Source of the DNA: JACCTU01 sp963737405
GTDB lineage: Bacteria; Actinomycetota; Thermoleophilia; Gaiellales; Gaiellaceae
DNA length: 64,000 bases
Reading direction: 5' to 3'
Assembly: GCA_963737405.1 (NCBI GenBank)
Contig: CAVTSL010000012.1
Location: 124,001-188,000 of the forward strand
Shown here: positions 18,300-26,172 of the stretch, piece by piece
How the letters are laid out: every line of letters begins with the position of its first letter
How positions within the stretch are numbered: position 1 is the stretch's first letter
Position numbers and translations under genes: made by a program
Notes under the pieces: model-generated
What the model saw: the letters and a program-made list of their open reading frames with translations, nothing else
Database searches by the model: none
What the model was told of the DNA's origin: nothing

Positions 18300-19571
18300 T
18301 CAGTCGTCGTCGTTGCGCTTCGCCGGCCCGAAGTAGTGCTTGTCGCGGTAGCGCGCGACCTGCCTGCCGATCTTCGCGCCCTGCTCGTCGGCGTTCCGGA
18401 AGTGGATCCCGGACCACACGCGCGCGTCGACGACCTCGTCGATCGCCTGCGAGAAGCTGGCGAAGCTGCGGGTGAACCCGCCGTTGTTCGTGTCCGTCCA
18501 ACCGATCGCGTCCGTTCCGAAGAAGTCCTGGAGCGTCGCCGCGATCGAGCCGCTCAGGCCCGAGTGGCCGGACGAGTGCTCCGGGTACGGCGGGGTCGCG
18601 ATGAGCGGCAGCCAGGCATCGTCCTTCCCCGTCGCCGAGTTGCCGTCGGTGTCGGCCTCGCGGATCGCGGTGATCGGCCGCCAGAAGAGCCAATGCGCCT
18701 TGTCGTTCCAGACGCTGATCAGCGCGTCTGCTGCGGTCAGGTAGAGCATCGCGTACAGGCGGGCGTTGTCCACGAGCGACAGCCCCTGCTGCGCCGACAG
18801 GGTGCGGAAGACGCGACTCCACGTCCCGGGCGGGTTCTCCGCCCAGTAGCGGGCCGCGTTCGTCTGGTCGGTCGAGCGGGCCGTGCTCGCCGCGGAGCCG
18901 AGCGACTTCACCTCGTCGAACTCGCGCGCGTACTTGCGGCTGTCGAGCGCGAGCGGGCCGTCGGACAGGAACTGCGTCCCGCTCCGGATCAGGAACGGAC
19001 GCACGTCCTTCAGCCACGCATTCGGGTCGTTGACGAACATCGGCAGCACCGGCTTCCACACGCCGGGCCCTGCCCCGACGTCGAACCGGAAGGCACCGAA
19101 GCGGCCGTCGTCGGTCCGGGCGGCGATCATCGCCGCGGCTGCGGCCTCACCGACCGCGATCCCGCGCCGCTTCGCCGGCCCATCCGCGACCGTCGCGAGC
19201 GACGCCGTGTACAGCGTGTCGAGCGCACCCTGCTGTGCAGGGACGATGTTCAGCAGGACGCGGTACGCCGCCGTCGCGGCCGCGGCGTCCTTCGAGTCGG
19301 ACGGCGTCGCCAGTCGCGACGTCAGCAGGTATCCCTCGTGGCCCCCGTCGATCGCGTTCACCGCGTCGTAGACGGCCCCGTGCACCATCGCCAGGTGCGG
19401 TACGGACTGCTGCGGCGGTTGGGCGGCGGTGACCATCAGCGCGTTCGAGGCATTGAGGTTCCACTGCGTGACCATGTCCGCACGAGCGACCGCGGGCGCC
19501 GCAAGCGCGGCCGCGGTCGCGAGCAGGACGACGGTACGCAGGCGACTCCTCGGAATGAACTGCCGTTGCAT
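18300..19571 (-). CDS. Secreted vanadium-dependent haloperoxidase-like protein (PAP2 fold)
   Basis: 423 residues with a signal peptide (RTVVLLATAAALAAPAVARA). The vanadate/phosphate site is complete: Lys and Arg in KAHWLFWRPITAI, the Ser-Gly-His loop in YPEHSSGHSGLSGS, and Arg-x5-His in ARVWSGIHF. This is the vanadium haloperoxidase family, but the halide choice, or even peroxidase activity, cannot be read from sequence; the same fold also serves in acid phosphatases. It follows the DUF4242 gene by three bases, so they are co-transcribed. Confidence 0.85.
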   Translation of the reverse strand: MQRQFIPRSRLRTVVLLATAAALAAPAVARADMVTQWNLNASNALMVTAAQPPQQSVPHLAMVHGAVYDAVNAIDGGHEGYLLTSRLATPSDSKDAAAATAAYRVLLNIVPAQQGALDTLYTASLATVADGPAKRRGIAVGEAAAAAMIAARTDDGRFGAFRFDVGAGPGVWKPVLPMFVNDPNAWLKDVRPFLIRSGTQFLSDGPLALDSRKYAREFDEVKSLGSAASTARSTDQTNAARYWAENPPGTWSRVFRTLSAQQGLSLVDNARLYAMLYLTAADALISVWNDKAHWLFWRPITAIREADTDGNSATGKDDAWLPLIATPPYPEHSSGHSGLSGSIAATLQDFFGTDAIGWTDTNNGGFTRSFASFSQAIDEVVDARVWSGIHFRNADEQGAKIGRQVARYRDKHYFGPAKRNDDD

Positions 19572-19574
19572 GTC

Positions 19575-19841
19575 TTACTCCTCTCCGGACGTCACGGCTT
19601 CGACGACGCGGTACGCCTCGAGCGAGGCCAGCTGCGCGACGAGCGCAGCCTCCCGACTCGACTCGGCTCCGAACACGAAGAAGCAGATCTCGTCCTCCGG
19701 GACGTGGATGACGCCGTCGAAGCGGACGTGCGTGCCGGCGCGCGTCAGCTCCTCGGCGGCCGAGCGTGCCCGCGCCTCGCGTGCGCCCCGTTCTCCAGGG
19801 TCACAGCGCGAAAGGAAGGTCTCCACCAGGTAGCTCGGCAT
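19575..19841 (-). CDS. Small DUF4242 / SCO4226-like protein
   Basis: 88 residues beginning MPSYLVETFLSRCDPGE, with the later pattern VRFDGVIHVPEDEICFFVFGAES typical of DUF4242. The characterised Streptomyces member SCO4226 forms a dimer and binds nickel. It precedes the haloperoxidase gene by three bases. A metal-binding helper or stress sensor for the exported enzyme is possible but not shown. The ATG has no Shine-Dalgarno and a TAGCGT seven bases upstream. Confidence 0.75.
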   Translation of the reverse strand: MPSYLVETFLSRCDPGERGAREARARSAAEELTRAGTHVRFDGVIHVPEDEICFFVFGAESSREAALVAQLASLEAYRVVEAVTSGEE

Positions 19842-19848
19842 GCGATCG

Positions 19849-19854
19849 ACGCTA
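19849..19854 (-). promoter_or_regulatory. Putative -10 element TAGCGT for the DUF4242-haloperoxidase operon
   Basis: On the minus strand TAGCGT stands seven bases before the ATG at 19841, with no ribosome site between. It fits a leaderless transcript of the kind suggested for several other genes here. Confidence 0.4.
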
Positions 19855-19917
19855 CGACCGCGCCGGTCCGGTGAAAACGTCAGAACAGCTGAACTTTGCT
19901 CCGGCCGCGCAGGGCCG

Positions 19918-22665
19918 TCAGCGGAGCCTGCCGGCCAGCTCGGTCCGCGAGCGCACGCCGAGCTTGGCGTAGACGTGCGTCAGATGGCTGGCCACGGTTC
20001 GCTCTGCAAGAAAGAGCGCCGCCGCCACCTCGGCGTTGGTCCGTCCCTTCGCAACGAGGTCGGCGACGCGCCGCTCCGCAGGTGTCAGGCCGTCGACACG
20101 GGTTCGGCCGCCGATCTTGCCGAGCTCGTCGCCCGCACGGTCCGCCCAGCCCCGGGCTCCGATCTCCTCGAAGCCGACGCGCGCCTCCTCGATTGCCTGC
20201 CTGGCGGCGCGCTTCTGGCGCGCCCGCCGCCGCACGACGCCGAGTGCGAGGAGCGCCCGCGCGCGGCCGAACGGATCCCCGACCGCCTCGTGCTGCGAGA
20301 CCGCCTCCTCGAGAACGGACAGGGACGTCTCGATCTCGCCGCGTGCGGCGGCGACGAGCCCGCGGCACCGAGTCGCGTGCGCGAGCACCCAGTCGCGACC
20401 GAGTCGCCGCGCGTCCGCCTCCCATGCGTCCAGCCGCTCGACAGCGTCTTCGACGAGACCGAGCTCGAGCAGCGCCTCGATCTGTTCAGCGCGCCACCAG
20501 CACATGCTCGGCTCGTGACCGTCGGCCGCGTCGGCAATCCGCTCCGCGGCCTCGAAGTGCGCGGCTGCTGCCTCGGCGTCGCCGCGCCACAGCTCCACGA
20601 GCCCGAGCGTCGCCTTGGGCGACTGCAGGCGCGACGCGTGGAACTCGCCGCGACGGCGGATCTGCTCTGCGAGCTCGCCCGCCCGCTCGAGCTCGCCTCG
20701 ATGCGCGGCGACCAGCGCCGAAGGGAAGAGTGTCTGCGGGGACTCCTCCTCCTCCTTGCCGTATTGGGCGTACAGCTCACGTGAGCGGTCGGCGTACTCA
20801 TCGGCCAGCGCGAGACGGCCCGAGCGAAGTTCAGCCATCGCCAGGTACCAGAGCGCAGACGCCGCCATGCGCTCGTCACGCTCGCTCCAGCCCTCGTAGA
20901 TGCGCTCGAGCAGTGCGCGCGCCCGGTCGAAGTGGCAGGACCAGACCAGCACGTGCGCGAGCGCGAAGCCGGCTTCGGCCGCCTCCTCCGGCGCCGCACC
21001 GTCGGACGCGAGCTCCCACGCTTCCTCGGCGAGCGTCAGCGCGCCAGCAGCGCCCGCGTTGAAGCGAATGAGCGCGAGCCCACCGAGGGCGGCGGCGCGA
21101 AGCCCGTCGTCGTGGAGACGCTCCGCGAGCTCGACCGACGAGCACGCGTGCTGCTCTGCAGCGGCGAGCCCGTCGGTGAACCGGACGAGCAGGCTCAGGC
21201 GCTGGTGAATCGACGCCTGGAGGGCGGCCGGCGCTCCCGGCACGCTCAGCGCCTCTCTCAGCCGAGTGATCCTGGCGCGAATGTCCTCCCCCTCGACGTC
21301 GGCCATGAGCACGAGCGCTTCGGCGCGTTCTGCGCCGGTTGAGGCTCGCGCGAGGACATCGGTCGCGAGCGCTCGCCCACGCTCGACCTCCCCCGCCGCG
21401 AGATGTGCGCGCGCTGCCGACGTGCCACGGCGCCTGGCGTCGGCATCGTTCTCCGCAGGCGTCAGGCGAAGCGCGTGCTCTCCGAGCTCGGCGGCGGCGA
21501 TCGGTGCGCCGTGCGCGGCGGCCACAGCGGCGGCCTGCTCGAGCGTCGCGGCAAGCGCCACGTCCGGTCGATCCGTCGAAAGGGCGAGGTGACGCGCGCG
21601 CGCGAGTGGATCGTCGCCGAGCTCCGCGAGCCGGCGGTGCACGCGCCGGCGCTCATCTGTGGAGAGCCCCTGGTAGAGGACCGAGGCGAGCAGCGGATGC
21701 GTGAAGCGGACGCTGCCGTCTGCGAGCTCGATCACCTGCTCCGTGAGCGCGGGGTCGAGAGCGTCCCGCTCGATGCCGGCATCGTGGAGGTCGGCCGGCG
21801 TCAGCCGCGCATCTGCGGAAGCGAGAACGAGCGCTTCGCGCGTCGGGCCGGCGAAACCGTCGAGCCGCGCGGACACGAGCTCCTCGAGCTGCTCGGGAAC
21901 CGGCAGCGGCTGCGTCGGATCGCGAACCGCCCCCTCCGCGCCGAGCGCCCGCGCGAGTTCGAGGGCGTAGAACGGGTTGCCGCCGGACACCTCGTGCAAC
22001 CTCAGCAACGTCGGCCGTGCGACGGCACGGGAGAGCCTGTCGCCGACGATCCGATGGACCGCGCCGACGCTGAGGGGTCCGACCCGAACCCGCTCGATCC
22101 GGTCGGAGTCGAGCGCGGTCTCCACCGGGGACGGCCGCTCTCGGTCGCCGAGCCGACGCGTCCAGACGAGGAGGATCGCCGCCTCGGACAGCCGGCGGAG
22201 CGCGAACCCGAGCGCGCTCGCGGAAGACCCGTCGAGCCACTGGAGATCGTCGATCGCGATGACGACAGGCCTCTCCTGCGCGAGGAGCTCCAGTGCGCTC
22301 CGAACCGCGACGCCGAGGGCTCGCGGGTCAGCGGGACGATCGGCGGAGTCCTCGACGAGGAGCGCGACCTCGAGAGCCCGACGACGCGGCGCGGCCAGGG
22401 CCGGAAGAACGTCACCGAGTGCGCCGTCGAAGAGGTCGCCGAGCCCGGCATACGCGAGCCCGTGCTCGGACTCGGCAGGTCGCGACGAGAGGACGCGGAA
22501 CCCGCGCGCGCGTGCGCCGTCGACGGCCGCATGCCAGAGCGTCGACTTCCCGATTCCGGCCTCGCCCTCCAGCGCGAGCGCGACCGGGCCCTGCGCAGGC
22601 ACGCGTCGGTCGAGAAACGCGTGCAGCGAATCGCGCTCTTCGTCGCGTCCGATGACTTCGGCCAT
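19918..22665 (-). CDS. Giant LuxR-family transcription regulator with AAA+ ATPase and TPR domains
   Basis: 915 residues. Walker A is GEAGIGKST at 34-42, Walker B VVIAIDDLQWLD near 132, followed by the sensor region LVWTRRLGDRERPS. The middle third is helical repeats rich in Ala, Glu and Leu. The LuxR helix-turn-helix is at the C-terminus (LTPAERRVADLVAKGRTNAEV). This is the MalT/LAL class, which binds an inducer and ATP, multimerises and activates nearby genes. No inducer can be predicted. It follows the GFA gene by 32 bases on the same strand. Confidence 0.92.
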   Translation of the reverse strand: MAEVIGRDEERDSLHAFLDRRVPAQGPVALALEGEAGIGKSTLWHAAVDGARARGFRVLSSRPAESEHGLAYAGLGDLFDGALGDVLPALAAPRRRALEVALLVEDSADRPADPRALGVAVRSALELLAQERPVVIAIDDLQWLDGSSASALGFALRRLSEAAILLVWTRRLGDRERPSPVETALDSDRIERVRVGPLSVGAVHRIVGDRLSRAVARPTLLRLHEVSGGNPFYALELARALGAEGAVRDPTQPLPVPEQLEELVSARLDGFAGPTREALVLASADARLTPADLHDAGIERDALDPALTEQVIELADGSVRFTHPLLASVLYQGLSTDERRRVHRRLAELGDDPLARARHLALSTDRPDVALAATLEQAAAVAAAHGAPIAAAELGEHALRLTPAENDADARRRGTSAARAHLAAGEVERGRALATDVLARASTGAERAEALVLMADVEGEDIRARITRLREALSVPGAPAALQASIHQRLSLLVRFTDGLAAAEQHACSSVELAERLHDDGLRAAALGGLALIRFNAGAAGALTLAEEAWELASDGAAPEEAAEAGFALAHVLVWSCHFDRARALLERIYEGWSERDERMAASALWYLAMAELRSGRLALADEYADRSRELYAQYGKEEEESPQTLFPSALVAAHRGELERAGELAEQIRRRGEFHASRLQSPKATLGLVELWRGDAEAAAAHFEAAERIADAADGHEPSMCWWRAEQIEALLELGLVEDAVERLDAWEADARRLGRDWVLAHATRCRGLVAAARGEIETSLSVLEEAVSQHEAVGDPFGRARALLALGVVRRRARQKRAARQAIEEARVGFEEIGARGWADRAGDELGKIGGRTRVDGLTPAERRVADLVAKGRTNAEVAAALFLAERTVASHLTHVYAKLGVRSRTELAGRLR

Positions 22666-22697
22666 GGCCGAAATCGTGACACGGCGGATCGCCGAAG

Positions 22698-23174
22698 TCA
22701 GCTTCGGCTGGGCGTCAGGACCGCATCGGCCCGCTCGTTACTGGCGGCCGGCCACACGACCTTCCTGTCGTAGTAGACGTCGAAGGCCGGAACCGAGTCC
22801 GGAAGCACGACCCAGTCGAGCTTGGACTTCGTGAAGATGTGGACGTCGGGCGAGACTCGTGACGGCTCGTCGAGCGTCCCGCCGCGCACGAACCGCACCT
22901 CGGGCCGCGTGTACTCGCTGTACACGGCGATCTGACAGGTCGGGCAGCGGTAGATCCGCTGCATGCTGCCGTCGTCGCGCGGTACGTCGACCGGCTGGAG
23001 ATCGGCGCCGGACAACTCGAGACGATCGGCTTCGATCAGCAGGTTGACGGCGAAGGCGCTTCCGGTCTGGCGCTGGCAGTTCAAACAGTGACAGCAGTGC
23101 GTGATCATCGGCTCGGACACAAGCCGGTAACGGACGGCGCCGCACGCACAACCACCTTCGAGTTGGTCGCTCAC
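22698..23174 (-). CDS. GFA-family zinc protein (CENP-V/GFA fold)
   Basis: 158 residues. Zinc-binding cysteines are seen in GGCACGAVRY, THCCHCLNCQRQTGS and YRCPTCQIAVYSEY. The family name comes from glutathione-dependent formaldehyde-activating enzyme, but most members have no proven activity. The GTG at 23174 is chosen because GAGGAGG stands seven bases before it; upstream in-frame codons lack conservation. It may share a transcript with the LuxR ATPase gene downstream. Confidence 0.88.
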   Translation of the reverse strand: MSDQLEGGCACGAVRYRLVSEPMITHCCHCLNCQRQTGSAFAVNLLIEADRLELSGADLQPVDVPRDDGSMQRIYRCPTCQIAVYSEYTRPEVRFVRGGTLDEPSRVSPDVHIFTKSKLDWVVLPDSVPAFDVYYDRKVVWPAASNERADAVLTPSRS

Positions 23175-23250
23175 GGGTCTCCTCCTCGACGACACGCGGT
23201 GGAGTCGGACAGTACCGCAGTGAGCCACGGGATCTGCCATCGTTCGCTCG

Positions 23251-23568
23251 ATGCCGACGGATCAGTATCACGAGCCGCCCGACGAGCTCGGCGACGACGC
23301 CAGAACGTTCGCCCGCGTCATCGCGTCGCTCCAGGAGGAAGCGGAGGCGATCGGCTGGTACGAGCAGCGGATGTCGATCGAGACGAACGACGAAGCCCGC
23401 AGGATCATGGAGCACGCGCAGCGAGAGGAGTTCCTCCACTTCGGCATGGATCTCGAGTTCCTGGCGCGCCGCAAGGAGAAGTGGCGGCTCGCACTCCAGA
23501 AGATCCTCTTTACGGAGGGCGACATCGTCGAGCGCGCGGAGCAGGCCGAGGACGCCGTCGAGGACTAG
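23251..23568 (+). CDS. Encapsulated-ferritin-like protein (EncFtn) without encapsulin
   Basis: 105 residues, two long helices. The iron-site pattern of EncFtn is complete: QEEAEAIGWYEQR (Glu29, Glu30, Glu32, Trp36, Tyr37) and HAQREEFLHFGMDLEFLARR (Glu59, Glu60, His63), with the family spacing, then KWRLALQKILFTEG. EncFtn forms decameric ferroxidase rings inside encapsulin shells. Two things are odd: no encapsulin gene is next to it, and it ends EQAEDAVED without the usual C-terminal shell-docking peptide. It may work outside a shell, or the shell may be encoded elsewhere. Divergent from the GFA gene. Confidence 0.85.
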   Translation: MPTDQYHEPPDELGDDARTFARVIASLQEEAEAIGWYEQRMSIETNDEARRIMEHAQREEFLHFGMDLEFLARRKEKWRLALQKILFTEGDIVERAEQAEDAVED

Positions 23569-23644
23569 CCGGCGACCCGGACGACTCCTTCAGCGCTCCG
23601 CTGACGACCGATGAGTCTGCGCCCGTAAGCGGGTCTAAGGCAGC

Positions 23645-24199
23645 ATGATCCTCGTACACGTAGCGATGTCTCTCGACGGCTTTATCGCCGGTCCGGGGCA
23701 CGACATGTCCTGGACAGACGGAGCCGAGTACGACACCTCCAGCCAGTTCGCGGACGAGGTGGCGCGTTCGACCGGCGTCGTGCTGGCCGGCCGCGGCTGG
23801 TACGAGGTCGCCAGCGCAGACGAGGGCGGCGCTGTCGCTGGAATCTACGGCGGCGCTTGGTCAGGCCCGGTTCTCGTCTTGACCCATGATCCGGAGCGGC
23901 TCGCGTCCGACATGACGGTGGAGGCGGTCTCGGACCTGGGGACTGCGTTGGCGCGCGCCGAGGAACTGGCCGACGGTCGAGCGGTGAGCATCTTCGGCGC
24001 CGACGTTGCTCGGCAGGTGCTGGCGATTGGTCGGCTGGACGAGATCATCGTTCAGATCGTCCCTCTGGTACTGGGAAATGGGGTGCGGCTGTTCGGTGAG
24101 GCGCCGGCTCCGCGAGTCAGGCTGGAGCGCGCGTACGTCGGAACGAGTGGGACGCTGACGGACATCCGCTTTCGGGTCGTCGGGCCGCCGACAAGCTAG
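23645..24199 (+). CDS. Dihydrofolate reductase-like (RibD C-terminal domain) protein
   Basis: 184 residues, starting MILVHVAMSLDGFIAGPG as in the actinobacterial RibD_C/dihydrofolate-reductase-like group, with a nucleotide-binding stretch SIFGADVARQVLAIGRLDE and PLVLGNGVRLF. These are NADPH-dependent reductases of unproved substrate and do not replace FolA. It stands alone, 76 bases after the EncFtn gene on the same strand. Confidence 0.88.
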   Translation: MILVHVAMSLDGFIAGPGHDMSWTDGAEYDTSSQFADEVARSTGVVLAGRGWYEVASADEGGAVAGIYGGAWSGPVLVLTHDPERLASDMTVEAVSDLGTALARAEELADGRAVSIFGADVARQVLAIGRLDEIIVQIVPLVLGNGVRLFGEAPAPRVRLERAYVGTSGTLTDIRFRVVGPPTS

Positions 24200-24472
24200 T
24201 CCGGAACGTCTGGGTCTGACCCTGGCTATGCGCCGGGCAGACACGTCCCGTGTCACACAACTGTGACGTTCCGTCCACCAGTGCCGCCCTGACCTCTCGG
24301 GCGTGCCACGATGTCCGTTGCCTGCCGCCGGACGATTCACCTGCGGGACATGTCCGGCCCGGGAATCTCGCGCTGCGGCAACAGAGCCGGGCGGGAACGT
24401 CTTCGGCGGCCCATGAGCTCGAACCGAGGCCAACACGCCAGAGTGTCGGCAGCCGTCTAGCGAGCCCGGGCT
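24200..24472. other. Convergent intergenic gap with nested inverted repeats
   Basis: No credible gene. CGGAACGT (24202-24209) and ACGTTCCG (24266-24273) form an inverted pair, and GTCACA-CAAC-TGTGAC (24252-24267) is a perfect short palindrome. They may end transcription of the upstream reductase gene. This gap lacks the AGGAGGGCTTGG element seen in the two other convergent gaps. Confidence 0.4.
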
Positions 24473-24649
24473 TTACGCCGCGCCGACGTTCGTCTCGCTC
24501 GGCAGCTCGTCGTCGATCGCGATCGACTCGTCCTCGACGCCTTCGGGCAGGTCGCGCGCGGCTGCGGCTGCAGCCTTCTTCTCGTCCTTCTTCTCCTGCT
24601 TGCGCGCGCGCTTCTCCTTGACCGCGCGCTCGCGCGTCATCTTCGCCAT
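24473..24649 (-). CDS. Small charged protein, Lys/Ala-rich
   Basis: 58 residues from an ATG at 24649: a basic helix MAKMTRERAVKEKRARKQEK runs into KKAAAAAARDLP and then an acidic tail EGVEDESIAIDDELP. It looks like a coiled or helical nucleic-acid- or ribosome-associated peptide but has no known motif that I recognise. GC3 is high and the two halves have opposite charge, as in real small proteins. The tRNA-fMet terminator lies upstream. Confidence 0.55.
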   Translation of the reverse strand: MAKMTRERAVKEKRARKQEKKDEKKAAAAAARDLPEGVEDESIAIDDELPSETNVGAA

Positions 24650-24764
24650 CGTCTGTCGTTTCTTCGAACTCGAGCCCACTCCGCCCTTTCTCTCGCTCGA
24701 CGCATCTTCGCGCCCGACCCTCTGGAGCCTCCCCGACGCCAGGTGGAGGGGGAGATCGAAAGAA

Positions 24765-24783
24765 GGGGAACCCAAGGTTCCCC
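24765..24783 (-). terminator. Rho-independent terminator after tRNA-fMet
   Basis: On the minus strand GGGGAACC-TTG-GGTTCCCC forms an 8-bp perfect stem with a 3-base loop, followed by TTCTTTC. It lies just downstream of the tRNA on that strand. Confidence 0.85.
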
Positions 24784-24797
24784 CTCTTGGATCCACA

Positions 24798-24871
24798 TAG
24801 CGGGGGCGGGATTTGAACCCGCGACCTCCGGGTTATGAGCCCGGCGAGCTACCTGACTGCTCCACCCCGCG
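24798..24871 (-). tRNA. tRNA-Met (CAT), initiator type
   Basis: The cloverleaf reads CGCGGGGTGGAGCAGTCAGG at the 5' end, with anticodon loop CTCATAA between GGG and CCC stem triplets, then GGTTCAAATCC in the T arm. The three G:C pairs at the base of the anticodon stem and the unpaired C1-U72 end mark it as the formyl-methionine initiator. CCA is not encoded. Confidence 0.95.
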
Positions 24872-24895
24872 TCGCGGCGTGCATCATAGCACCGC

Positions 24896-25207
24896 GTGTC
24901 GCTCCTTCTCCTCGCGCTCCTGGCCGCGATCCTCGCTTCTGTAGCGGGATTCGCGTTCCTCGCCGTGCGGTCACTCGAGCTCTATCGGAGCACGCGGGGG
25001 TTCGCCGGGTCGCTCGCGATCGAGCTCGAGGTGCTCGCGAACTCGCTCGACCGACTCAATTCCTTCGAGCCGCCGGACACCGGCCGGGTCGCGACCGCGT
25101 TCGCGCGCGTCGAGTCGTCGAAGGAACGGCTCGAGATCCTCACTGGTGCTCTCCGCCGCGTGCAGCAGCAGTCGGCCTCCCTGTTCGGCGTCTACCCCAG
25201 GAAGTAA
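24896..25207 (+). CDS. Small single-pass membrane protein with helical tail
   Basis: 103 residues. The N-terminal helix SLLLLALLAAILASVAGFAFLAV is a membrane anchor; the rest is an amphipathic helix (LAIELEVLANSLDRLNSF) likely to form a coiled coil inside the cell. No family recognised. Its stop TAA overlaps the ATG of the Ppx/GppA gene by one base (TAATG), so it is coupled to that enzyme and may anchor or modulate it. Confidence 0.7.
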   Translation: MSLLLLALLAAILASVAGFAFLAVRSLELYRSTRGFAGSLAIELEVLANSLDRLNSFEPPDTGRVATAFARVESSKERLEILTGALRRVQQQSASLFGVYPRK

Positions 25208-26124
25208 TGCGAGTCGCAGCGATCGACCAGGGCACGAACACCACGCGCCTGCTCGTCGCGGATGTCGAGGACGGCAACCTGAGCGAAGTGGTTCGGCGGT
25301 CGACGATCACCCGCCTCGGCGAAGGGGTCGACGAGCGCCGGCGCCTGCTGCCCCTCCCCATCGCCCGCGTTCGCAACAGCCTGACGGACTACCGACGGGA
25401 AGCGGAACGGCTCGGCGCCGAACGCACCCTGCTCGTCGCGACGAGCGCCGTTCGCGACGCGGAGAACGGCGAGGCGTTCCTCGGCGAGATCGAGTGGTCG
25501 TACGGCTTCACGACGAAGCTCGCGACAGGGGACGAAGAAGCGGCGCTCATGCTGCGGGGCGTCGGCGAGATCGGGCCGCGCACGCTCGTGCTGGACGTCG
25601 GCGGTGGCTCGACCGAGCTCGTCACGACGGACTTCCGGACAAGCCTGGACATCGGCTCCGTGCGACTGACAGAGCGCTACCTCCACTCCGATCCGCCGAC
25701 GGGCTACGAGATCGACGCCTGCGCCGCGCGCGTCCGCGGGGCGCTCCCGGCCCTCGACGTGAGCGACGGCGTCGGCGTCGCGGGCACCGTCACCTCGCTC
25801 GCGGCGCTCGACCTCGGCCTCGCCGTCTACGACCGCGAGCTCGTCGACGGTCACCGCCTCTCGCTCGAGGGCGTCGAGCGCCAGCTCCAGCGCCTTGCCG
25901 CGCTCCCACTCAGCGCGCGGCGCGTGGTGCCGGCGCTCGAGCCCGAGCGCGCGCCGGTGATCGTCGCCGGCGCCGTGATCGTCCGCGAGGTCATGGCGGC
26001 GTACGGCATCGACGCACTCCGCGTCAGCGAGCGCGACATCCTCGACGGGATCGCCTACGAAGCGGCGACGCTGCCCGAGCCGGTCGAGGGAGACGCGCCG
26101 CCCGGCGCGTACACCTGCTGCTGA
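25207..26124 (+). CDS. Ppx/GppA-family exopolyphosphatase / pppGpp phosphohydrolase
   Basis: 305 residues of the actin-like ASKHA fold. Motifs: AAIDQGTNTTRLLVADV (phosphate 1), ATSAVRDAENGEAF, LVLDVGGGSTELV (phosphate 2) and GVAGTVTSLAALDL. This corresponds to the two-domain core only, shorter than E. coli Ppx. It removes phosphate from polyphosphate or from pppGpp; the sequence does not tell which. Odd is Asp8-Gln9-Gly10 where most relatives have D-x-G-S/T-N: here DQGTNT, a common variant in actinobacteria. Confidence 0.92.
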   Translation: MRVAAIDQGTNTTRLLVADVEDGNLSEVVRRSTITRLGEGVDERRRLLPLPIARVRNSLTDYRREAERLGAERTLLVATSAVRDAENGEAFLGEIEWSYGFTTKLATGDEEAALMLRGVGEIGPRTLVLDVGGGSTELVTTDFRTSLDIGSVRLTERYLHSDPPTGYEIDACAARVRGALPALDVSDGVGVAGTVTSLAALDLGLAVYDRELVDGHRLSLEGVERQLQRLAALPLSARRVVPALEPERAPVIVAGAVIVREVMAAYGIDALRVSERDILDGIAYEAATLPEPVEGDAPPGAYTCC

Positions 26125-26172
26125 GCGATCACTCGAAGGAGTGATACGAGCGGCGCGGGTCGCTGACAGGCT

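Noticed and set aside
23251..23568. Complete encapsulin nanocompartment operon
   Set aside because: Neighbours are a GFA protein and a DHFR-like reductase; no shell protein can be found in any frame nearby.
24252..24267. Palindrome GTCACA-CAAC-TGTGAC as a CRP/FNR-type operator
   Set aside because: Half-sites point the opposite way from TGTGA-N6-TCACA, and it lies in a convergent gap where an operator would have no gene to control.
24250..24621. Plus-strand frame of 123 codons across the convergent gap
   Set aside because: No motif, it overlaps the small minus-strand gene and has no ribosome site or promoter-like sequence.
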